This document shows positions 6,065 through 12,127 of a stretch of 22,212 nucleotides of DNA, in pieces. Source of the stretch: a virus; the IMG/VR virus record IMGVR_UViG_3300008050_000365, positions 1 through 22,212 of that record; one strand, written 5' to 3'. Both the position numbers and the translations under genes were made by a program. Under the pieces are notes generated by a model that was not told the origin of the DNA, ran no database searches, and worked only from the letters and a program-made list of their open reading frames with translations. Numbering within the stretch: the first letter of the stretch is position 1; each line of letters opens with the position of its first letter.

Positions 6065-7531
6065 TCATGGGTATGATGTTCCAGCAGCAGCCGCACCACC
6101 ATGTAGTCCGTCAATACGGAAGATACGGAAGTATTGGTTTGCTCGCTTTGCGGCCGCCGAAGTTGGTTCCGAGTCAGCATAGGCGTTATTGGCACCCGCG
6201 AATGGGTTCATTACCATTCCGTAACGAGTCTTGAACCCGATACGAGGTTGGAAGTCATTCTCACCAACGGCGCGTACCATCTGTAGTGGTACATACGGGC
6301 AGTAGAACAGTCCTGCATCGTAAGGCGAAGAACCTCTGTAACCCACACAAGCATAGTTAGTACCTGCTGAGTATGGGTCGATGTAAACTTTCATCTTACC
6401 ACCAATGGTTCCGACAAAGGTGTTACCAGTGTCATCTACTTCATTGATTGCTTGGTCACCACCAGAGATTTGAAGGAAACCACTCATTGCGAGTGCGGAA
6501 GCAACATCGGCAGTTACGATAACGAAGTTACCCTTACCGCGACGAGTATCCTTAGCAATTTGGTTTGCTTCTCGTTCCAGTTGGAACTGAAGTCCACGGA
6601 AGCGTTCTGCACTCCATCGTCCATCAGAGTCTCTGTCTAAGTCGTAAATACCACCCTGTTCTGTTGGGAAGGTTGCTGTGGCAGCAGTACCGCCGACACC
6701 CATTCCTGTACCGGCTCCACCCTTGAAGTAGAGGTCAGTCTGTTGGGCACCGAGTTTAGCGATTCGGTAGATAGTACGGATGACTTCACGGTTGATTTCT
6801 GCAAGGACTTCGGTGCTAAGAATGTTAGCAAGTTCAGTCTCTGCGTCTAGTCCGTGAACTGCTTTCAAGTCCTGAGCAAGTTCTGAAGTGTACTCTGCTT
6901 TGAGGGCACGAGTCTTTGCTTCAACAGCAGTTCGTTCGATGCTGAATGCCATTTCTGGGAATACCCAAGCACCAGAGGCACCAAGAACTTCTGCTTGACT
7001 TGTTGCCATACCACCGGAAACACCGATGATGAAGTCTGCTGAGATACCAGTGGACAAACCAGCGGTCTGAGCATAACTTGAACCTGCAACACCGAATGGG
7101 TCGCCAAGTGTGATACCCGCAACATATCCGCTAGTTACACCTGCTGAGTGTTGCATTCCTGGCTCATCGAAGAGTGCTTCGGTTCCACCTTGAGTTGCAT
7201 ACTTAGCACGAAGTGCGAAGATAAGTCCAGTAGGTCCAGTCATTGGCTGAACACCACATACGTCGTAAGCCATTAGGTTAGGCATTGCACGACGAACGAG
7301 TGAGATGAGGATTGGGTCGAAACCCTTGATGTTACCCTCACCTTCGTTTGGTGACATACCTGCACCAACGAGGTTGTTTGCTTGCTCCTGTAGAGCCTTC
7401 TCTTGGTTCTCTAAAAGAACGGTTGTGACATTCTTTCTATAAGAGTCCTTAATCGCAGGAAGGCTTGGATGCTCAATGATGGGCTTCCATTTTTCTGCTA
7501 GGAACTGGGCTGCTGTGTCTAGATTGTTCAT
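6065..7531 (-). CDS. 23: Major capsid protein gp23
   Basis: This is the main shell protein of the T4-type head, assembled as a prohead and then trimmed by the gp21 protease. It is 488 residues against 521 in T4. The N-terminal region (PIIEHPSLPAIKDSYRKNV, LLENQEKALQEQ) and the body (GFDPILISLVRRAMPNLMAYD, QPMTGPTGLIFALRAKY) are the hallmark gp23 segments used for environmental surveys. A likely propeptide cleavage site is L47-Q48-E49 before Q50; T4 cuts after E65. The start at 7531 has AGGAGAA just upstream. A near-consensus late promoter precedes it and a strong terminator follows, so it has its own message at high level. Confidence 0.97.
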   Translation of the reverse strand: MNNLDTAAQFLAEKWKPIIEHPSLPAIKDSYRKNVTTVLLENQEKALQEQANNLVGAGMSPNEGEGNIKGFDPILISLVRRAMPNLMAYDVCGVQPMTGPTGLIFALRAKYATQGGTEALFDEPGMQHSAGVTSGYVAGITLGDPFGVAGSSYAQTAGLSTGISADFIIGVSGGMATSQAEVLGASGAWVFPEMAFSIERTAVEAKTRALKAEYTSELAQDLKAVHGLDAETELANILSTEVLAEINREVIRTIYRIAKLGAQQTDLYFKGGAGTGMGVGGTAATATFPTEQGGIYDLDRDSDGRWSAERFRGLQFQLEREANQIAKDTRRGKGNFVIVTADVASALAMSGFLQISGGDQAINEVDDTGNTFVGTIGGKMKVYIDPYSAGTNYACVGYRGSSPYDAGLFYCPYVPLQMVRAVGENDFQPRIGFKTRYGMVMNPFAGANNAYADSEPTSAAAKRANQYFRIFRIDGLHGGAAAAGTSYP

Positions 7532-7579
7532 CCGTTTATTCTCCTGTTAACTTTCTAATGTTTTTAAAACTGAGTTCTT

Positions 7580-7587
7580 AATTTATA
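7580..7587 (-). promoter_or_regulatory. Probable late promoter for gp23 (TATAAATT)
   Basis: The minus strand reads TATAAATT, seven of eight bases of the T4 late consensus, in the 71-base gap between gp22 and gp23. The start would fall near 7574, giving a leader of about 43 bases. T4 gene 23 also has its own late promoter. Confidence 0.55.
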
Positions 7588-7602
7588 TAGTAAATTTAAA
7601 AT

Positions 7603-8724
7603 TTACGACTGTGTGTTGTTTTCTGCACTATCGGCAAGTCTACCAACACTGTTGAAGTACGCATTCATACGAGGGGTCATATTATCAAGTGATCGTCCAC
7701 CCACCGAATGTGCTTCTTCGAATGATTCGTTTAGAAGTGTTGTAACACCTCTTGCTGAACTATTGAAGTAACTTTCCTTGATTGTTGCTAGTTTATCAGA
7801 GAATTCTGATTCACTGCTATATTCAAGTCCTCTTGCGAGCGAACGGAACTTCTCAACTTCAGTGGCAGCCAATCCGTGACAGGCTGCTTCGAAGATAGCA
7901 TCGCAGTTAGATTCTTGCTTTCCTTTGGAAAGGTTTACATTCTCTTGAATGCTATGGTTCAATTTACCAGTCAGTTTTTCAACCTTATCAGTAAGTGCAT
8001 CAACCAAGTCTACCTTTGAGGGTGGTACTTCAATGTAATGATTTTCGAAGAGGTCTCGAAGGCCACCCATGAAGGATTCAGTTACTTCGTTTTGAATGCC
8101 TCTATCAATTGCGAGTTCGTTTGTTGACATCCATTCATTGACAACATAGTTCATGTAGTCGTCAAGTTTATTTGCCATTGTATTCTTGGCACTTGAAACT
8201 TCTTCTACGAAGACATCTCTCGATTGACGAACCAATTCTGCTTGAATTTCTTCAACTCTTGAATTTACGGCTGCTTCGAAGATAGCGGCTGCTTTTCTCT
8301 TGAATGAATCTGTTAGTTCTTCACCACTGAAGAGTGCTTGAAGATGCTCTAGTTTTGCGCCTTTGTTCTTTTGTTTATCTTGAAGACTCTTCTTTGCATT
8401 GCCTTTTGTTTTTACTGGTCGAGCAAATTTTACACCCTTACCGTCAGCAGTTTCAGAACCCTTACCAGTCGCATCTTCTTCGTCATCTTCCATGAGAGAA
8501 AATTGGGATGCTTTGTAGAGTTCTCTACCAATTGCTTCTGATAAAGATGCATCGTCTTCGAAAGAAGCAAGTCTATGCATTACACCATTGATATACTCTG
8601 GTGTTGCTCCCATTTCAGATAGTTCGGAAATTACGGATTGAACCTCTCGACCTAAATTGGTCCGAGTTTCTCGGTTTGCTCTTTCAACTAAGTTGCGAGC
8701 GGAATTTATTACACTGTTTGCCAT
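7603..8724 (-). CDS. 22: Prohead scaffold core protein gp22
   Basis: This is the scaffold around which the prohead shell forms; T4 gp21 chops it to small peptides during maturation. It is 373 residues, longer than the 269 of T4. The sequence is charged and helical, with few aromatic residues. About eleven (L/I)xE patterns are scattered along it (for example LSEA, IFEA twice, IKES, LNES), as expected of a protease substrate. Segments such as LEHLQALFSGEELTDSF and AAAIFEAAVNSRVEEIQAEL are typical of marine gp22 proteins as I recall them. The position between gp21 and gp23 is canonical. GGAGAGT lies upstream of the start at 8724. Confidence 0.9.
   Translation of the reverse strand: MANSVINSARNLVERANRETRTNLGREVQSVISELSEMGATPEYINGVMHRLASFEDDASLSEAIGRELYKASQFSLMEDDEEDATGKGSETADGKGVKFARPVKTKGNAKKSLQDKQKNKGAKLEHLQALFSGEELTDSFKRKAAAIFEAAVNSRVEEIQAELVRQSRDVFVEEVSSAKNTMANKLDDYMNYVVNEWMSTNELAIDRGIQNEVTESFMGGLRDLFENHYIEVPPSKVDLVDALTDKVEKLTGKLNHSIQENVNLSKGKQESNCDAIFEAACHGLAATEVEKFRSLARGLEYSSESEFSDKLATIKESYFNSSARGVTTLLNESFEEAHSVGGRSLDNMTPRMNAYFNSVGRLADSAENNTQS
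7882..7899 (-). repeat. 18-base exact repeat in gp22, copy 1
   Basis: This is identical to 8269-8286. On the minus strand it encodes AIFEAA, a possible gp21 cleavage site (IFE before A). The two copies lie about 390 bases apart within gp22. Confidence 0.8.
8269..8286 (-). repeat. 18-base exact repeat in gp22, copy 2
   Basis: This is identical to 7882-7899 and also encodes AIFEAA. Confidence 0.8.
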
Positions 8725-8763
8725 TTGGAGACTCTCCTTAAATGTCTTTTTTTATGTCAGTAC

Positions 8764-8771
8764 TGTTTATA
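8764..8771 (-). promoter_or_regulatory. Possible late promoter for gp22 (TATAAACA)
   Basis: The minus strand reads TATAAACA, seven of eight bases of the late consensus, in the 58-base gap upstream of gp22. The start would be near 8758, leaving a leader of about 34 bases with GGAGAG before ATG 8724. It is weaker evidence than the exact boxes. Confidence 0.4.
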
Positions 8772-8782
8772 TCTATGTTTTT

Positions 8783-9427
8783 TTATAATTTGGACAAGAA
8801 ATCAGCGAAGCACCATTCTGTTACTTCATCAATCATTCCTTGCGGCGCAGTTTTAATGATTTTCTTGTATTTATCTACATTGGATTCTTTAATTATACCA
8901 TTATCCCATACCCATTCTTTGCCTTCCATGATACCATCTACAAATGCATTTGGTGCTGATGGGTCGGCCACGATGTCTACGGCTGCAAGCATAAAGTCGT
9001 CTGAAACAAACTTCGAACCATTCTTCTCTTCAAGACTTCCCATACCACGGGATGAAACGCCAAGTTGTGCGCCTTCGTCAAGAAGATTCTTTACAATCTT
9101 ACCCATTGGAGTATCCATGATTTTGGCTTTACCAATAACATCATCATTGTTCTCATATAAATCTGTGATGATGTGGGATACTCTTTCGAGGTTGACTGTT
9201 GGTCCTTCTGGATGTCCAAGTTCACCAAATGCTCTTTTACCAGAAACGAAGTTGTTATTATAGTTTTTAACTTCATCCATGAGAATTTTCTTTGGATATA
9301 CTCTGCCGTTTCTGTTCTTTTGCTCTGCTTGCATAAACACACCACTAATGTAGTAGTTGGCAGGACCACCTTCTACATCTTCTTTGATGAGTTTAATGTC
9401 TTCAGTTGTTTCTGTAATGAGTTTCAT
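8783..9427 (-). CDS. 21: Prohead core protease gp21
   Basis: This is the serine protease of the T4 prohead; it sits in the core, cuts after (L/I)xE and matures gp22, gp23 and internal proteins. It is 214 residues against 212 in T4. Conserved blocks are ISGVFMQAEQKNRNGRVYP, GELGHPEGPTVNLERVSHI (candidate catalytic histidines H72/H85) and QLGVSSRGMG (S125/S126 as nucleophile region), with VDIVADPSAPNAF after them. The N-terminus MKLITET contains ITE before T and resembles the MELITE leader of T4 Alt, suggesting self-processing. It starts in a TAATG overlap with the upstream small gene. Confidence 0.95.
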   Translation of the reverse strand: MKLITETTEDIKLIKEDVEGGPANYYISGVFMQAEQKNRNGRVYPKKILMDEVKNYNNNFVSGKRAFGELGHPEGPTVNLERVSHIITDLYENNDDVIGKAKIMDTPMGKIVKNLLDEGAQLGVSSRGMGSLEEKNGSKFVSDDFMLAAVDIVADPSAPNAFVDGIMEGKEWVWDNGIIKESNVDKYKKIIKTAPQGMIDEVTEWCFADFLSKL

Positions 9428-9786
9428 TATGGTGCGCCTCCTCCGCCGAATCCTCCGTCACCGGGATACAGTGTCGGTCTACCTTGTTTGATTGGTTGCT
9501 GGTTGCTGGTTGATTGGGAATTTCCTGGCTCTCCTGGCGGTGGAACTTGCTGTGCCCATTGTCCATCAACGAACACATAATAATTCCATGTCCAGTATCC
9601 ATCGGGATATGCACCGTCATAGTAAACATTAGCATAATAGTTAGCATCCCACACTTCCTGTCCACCGGGATACCCGGCCGGCATCGAAGGCGGTGGTGGT
9701 ATAGGAGGTAACTCCTCGTTTAATCTCATTGGATTAGCACAACTCTCTATAAGATTTCTATATGATTTTGTGTTTAATCGTTTCAT
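9427..9786 (-). CDS. Small Tyr/Pro/Gly-rich protein; putative prohead core or internal protein
   Basis: This is a 119-residue protein of no family I recognise. The N-terminus (SYRNLIESC, then RLNEE) holds two (L/I)xE sites, at residues 12-14 and 22-24, matching the position of capsid-targeting leaders in T4 internal proteins. The remainder is poly-Pro (PPIPPPPSMPAGYPGG), then a Tyr/Trp-rich repeat-like stretch (YYANVYYDGAYPDGYWTW) and a Gly-rich end. It overlaps both neighbours by TAATG junctions, in the place where T4 has the small prohead core proteins gp67/gp68. A core or packaged protein is an inference from location and leader. Confidence 0.75.
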   Translation of the reverse strand: MKRLNTKSYRNLIESCANPMRLNEELPPIPPPPSMPAGYPGGQEVWDANYYANVYYDGAYPDGYWTWNYYVFVDGQWAQQVPPPGEPGNSQSTSNQQPIKQGRPTLYPGDGGFGGGGAP

Positions 9787-10133
9787 TATTGTCCGCCTGC
9801 TCCCATTGGTGCAGCCCCTGCTCCTGGCATACCACCTGGACCACCTTCTGGTTTTGGTTTATTTTCTGATTGTAATAATTCTTTTGCAAAGTATACCATT
9901 TCAGGATAAAACTTTTTGTAAAGTTCATCTAAAATTCTTGAGTCAGCAGAACCTTCTTGTTGCATCTGTTGAATAAACACATCCACTTTTGGATAACCTT
10001 TAATCTTATCGAAGAATTTATCATCAATGCTAGGCGCAGGACCCCCGCCTGGTCCACCCATGCCTGGCATACCGGGCATACCGGGTGGCGGCCCTTGCTC
10101 AATTATCAAGTTGTGCTTTTCGAATAGGTTCAT
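9786..10133 (-). CDS. Small collagen-like Gly/Pro protein; putative prohead core protein
   Basis: This 115-residue protein has an N-terminal leader EKHNLIIEQG with I10-I11-E12 before Q13, a possible gp21 site. A short collagen-like Gly-Pro-Met tract (GPPPGMPGMPGMGGPGGG, residues 14-31) follows, then a charged helical centre (about 36-92, SIDDKFFDKIKGYPKVDVF and onward), and a second Gly/Ala/Pro/Met tail. It starts in an ATGA overlap with the upstream gene and ends in a TAATG overlap with the next. No known domain is evident. Position and leader suggest a prohead core or internal head role, analogous to gp67/gp68 of T4 but not demonstrably homologous. Confidence 0.75.
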   Translation of the reverse strand: MNLFEKHNLIIEQGPPPGMPGMPGMGGPGGGPAPSIDDKFFDKIKGYPKVDVFIQQMQQEGSADSRILDELYKKFYPEMVYFAKELLQSENKPKPEGGPGGMPGAGAAPMGAGGQ

Positions 10134-10429
10134 CTTTTCTTCATGGCCTTAGTGATGGCCTTTCTTTTTTTATGAAGGAATCGGTCACTAGAATCTACAT
10201 CACCATCGTTGTCGATGTCTTTATCTTTTCTGTCTTTATGCTTACCCTTTAATGCTTTTTTGTTTACGGGGTCCAACTCTTCGTCATCTTCGCCGTAGAG
10301 CATTTCTTTCTTCCTCTCAATAAAATAATTCATCTTATCATAAAGAGAAGACTCTAGGACTTCTCTCGTTTCAGAGAGGTTTCCACTCATGATGTTTGTG
10401 AAAATTTTGTTTACTTTTCTGCTTGCCAT
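10130..10429 (-). CDS. Small prohead-region protein with EF-hand-like loop
   Basis: This 99-residue, highly charged protein has an N-terminal helix pair (MASRKVNKIFTNIMSGNLSE, then EVLESSLYDKMNYFIERKKEM) resembling small prohead-core proteins of marine T4-like phages as I recall them. Residues 71-82 (DIDNDGDVDSSD) have acidic residues at positions 1, 3, 5 and 12 and Gly at 6 of a canonical EF-hand/dockerin calcium loop. The C-terminus is a basic stretch (HKKRKAITKAMKKR). LSE (18-20) is a possible gp21 site. AGGAGAG precedes the start, and the stop overlaps the next ATG. It may correspond to gp68 by position. Confidence 0.75.
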   Translation of the reverse strand: MASRKVNKIFTNIMSGNLSETREVLESSLYDKMNYFIERKKEMLYGEDDEELDPVNKKALKGKHKDRKDKDIDNDGDVDSSDRFLHKKRKAITKAMKKR

Positions 10430-10432
10430 TTT

Positions 10433-12127
10433 TTATCTCTCCTGAGCGAATCTTGCTATTTTTACAAATGAACCGGAATCTGATGTGAGCATTTCTCTCA
10501 TCTTTGTTTGATTTTCCTCATTTAATTCATCATGTAGGTTGATTAAGTTTTCAGAAATATCAGGTGTTATATGGATGATACTTCCGTTGATATTTATATC
10601 AACTGGCATTTTGGAAGTATTTGATGTCTGTAATTGTTGGATAACGGATTCTTTCAATCCAAGTGCTTTTACCCAATGGTCAACACTTGCACTGATGATT
10701 CTGCCGCTGATGTTGCCATAAGAGATATCACTCTTATCACGAACATTTGCTTTAGGAGCAACGACATTTAGAACCTTCTTGCGAAGTTCGTTATCAATCT
10801 TATCTGCTCTTACCATAATGAAACGAGTCTTACCACCCTTTGACTGGACAGCAAGTTTACCTGTTGTATATTTCTTTACTGCTTGCTTGACTTGTTTTGC
10901 AATTGCGGCGGTGTTGTCTTCATCCAGTTGATAGGATTCTTTTACGATTTTACCATGATTCTTTTTCATATATTTCTTTATGGCCCTTACGGTCAACCCT
11001 GCACCACTACTCCTCAGATAATCAATATCGATTACTTTATTTCCACTAACTGTTCCAGTAGCAACACCTGCATTTGCGATATCCTTAGCAAACTGATTTG
11101 CCTGTTTATTGGAAGGGAATTGATAGGACGCATTTGCCTCATCCAGTTCAACAGATTCTTTACGGATAAATTTCTTTAGTACCTGACCAACCTTTGCATC
11201 GGGGTCAAGAACAATTGTTCCACCTCGATGTCTTGAGATTTCTTTGTGTGCATTGTCTCTTGTAAGTTTCGCCGCAACAACTTTACCTTTTTTATCTGTA
11301 ATTACATAAACATCTCTTCGTAATTCATCCAGTTGAACAGATTCAGCAATATCCCAGCCTTTTCTTTCATAACTCTTCAAATCTTTTCTGTCGATCACAA
11401 TCACTTTACCCTTTTTGTCTACTACCATAACTTCTTTCTTTGGGTCTTTTAATTGTCTTCCGCCCAGACCCAACTTCTGCCGCTGCGCCTTCTTAAGCCA
11501 CTTGGGTTTGTTGTGGTGACGGACTGTAACTTCATCCAGATAGGATTCCTTTGCATAGAGAGGATTTCCCTTTGCATCTTCCTTTGCAACAAGTTTATTG
11601 TTCTTTGCAAATTGCATGGCTTTTTGATGACTGACATGACTACCGTGGAATGCGAACATCTTGATGCGACCACGCTTTGGGTCACTGATGGTTGCCATTA
11701 ATACCTTGTCTTGCTTACCAGAACCCATCGACATCTTAGGTCTTTCAACTACAACAAATCTAGTTGTGGGACCAAGAACAGATTGCACATTCATTAGAAT
11801 CTTTGCCTTGCCGCTCTCGATGTGTTTCTTGATTTCGGGACTTGCTGGAACATCAAAATCTCTAAATGATTTTGCTTCGTTTAGATGATATCCCTTATCG
11901 TCGCAATGTTCGCATCCTTCACCGTCACACTTGGGACATGTGACCTTTTTCTTTTCAGCACATTTGCAATCTGCACATCCACAATCTTCTAATAAAGTAG
12001 AGGAAATATTTGCTCTGCGAGCATCAATACTATTAATGACCTTTTCGGCCAAGATATGAGAAAAGGTATTGTACATGTCTCCGATGTTATTATCAGTAGA
12101 TTCGTTGATTAATTTTTTATAATCCAT
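10433..12127 (-). CDS. Multi-module virion protein with repeated ESxxLDE linkers; putative prohead polyprotein
   Basis: This 564-residue protein lies between portal gp20 and the prohead genes. Its N-terminus, MDYKKLINES, resembles the Y-x-x-(F/L)-I-x-E-(A/S) leader of T4 internal proteins. A Cys-rich zinc-finger-like segment follows (49-75, with CPKCDGEG as in DnaJ). Then come blocks separated by LNE84 and by AKESYLDE199, AESVQLDE268, RKESVELDE330 and VKESYQLDE403. The blocks between them are about 115, 69, 62 and 73 residues, followed by a C-terminal part of about 160, and most are Lys/Arg-rich. Every boundary ends in LxE, the cleavage pattern of T4-type prohead proteases. I infer a polyprotein cut by gp21 inside the head into several small basic, perhaps DNA-binding, proteins. 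It starts in a TGATG overlap with gp20. An uncut structural protein is the alternative. Confidence 0.85.
   Translation of the reverse strand: MDYKKLINESTDNNIGDMYNTFSHILAEKVINSIDARRANISSTLLEDCGCADCKCAEKKKVTCPKCDGEGCEHCDDKGYHLNEAKSFRDFDVPASPEIKKHIESGKAKILMNVQSVLGPTTRFVVVERPKMSMGSGKQDKVLMATISDPKRGRIKMFAFHGSHVSHQKAMQFAKNNKLVAKEDAKGNPLYAKESYLDEVTVRHHNKPKWLKKAQRQKLGLGGRQLKDPKKEVMVVDKKGKVIVIDRKDLKSYERKGWDIAESVQLDELRRDVYVITDKKGKVVAAKLTRDNAHKEISRHRGGTIVLDPDAKVGQVLKKFIRKESVELDEANASYQFPSNKQANQFAKDIANAGVATGTVSGNKVIDIDYLRSSGAGLTVRAIKKYMKKNHGKIVKESYQLDEDNTAAIAKQVKQAVKKYTTGKLAVQSKGGKTRFIMVRADKIDNELRKKVLNVVAPKANVRDKSDISYGNISGRIISASVDHWVKALGLKESVIQQLQTSNTSKMPVDININGSIIHITPDISENLINLHDELNEENQTKMREMLTSDSGSFVKIARFAQER
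10591..10598 (-). promoter_or_regulatory. Possible internal late promoter (exact TATAAATA)
   Basis: An exact TATAAATA lies in the 3' part of the polyprotein-like gene, within a 7-base inverted repeat GTTGATA-TTTA-TATCAAC. It would start transcription near 10585, upstream of the small prohead genes and gp21. A chance match inside AT-rich coding DNA is quite possible. Confidence 0.35.
10921..10945 (-). repeat. Linker repeat 4 (KESYQLDE)
   Basis: This is one of four short interspersed copies with plus-strand core CATCCAG(TTGA)TAGGATTC or CATCCAGTTsAACAGATTC. It encodes the KESYQLDE linker that separates two modules of the polyprotein-like gene. Confidence 0.75.
11140..11164 (-). repeat. Linker repeat 3 (KESVELDE)
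   Basis: The plus-strand sequence CATCCAGTTCAACAGATTC is nearly identical to the copy at 11326 and encodes the KESVELDE linker. Confidence 0.75.
11326..11347 (-). repeat. Linker repeat 2 (AESVQLDE)
   Basis: The plus-strand sequence CATCCAGTTGAACAGATTC differs from the copy at 11140 by one base over this core and encodes the AESVQLDE linker. Confidence 0.75.
11533..11554 (-). repeat. Linker repeat 1 (KESYLDE)
   Basis: The plus-strand sequence CATCCAGATAGGATTCC is the shortest of the four copies, lacking one codon compared with the others, and encodes the KESYLDE linker. Confidence 0.7.

Noticed and set aside
8742-9580. Plus-strand frames opposite gp21 and the small gene before it
   Set aside because: gp21 is unmistakable on the minus strand, and these frames have no family signal or ribosome site.
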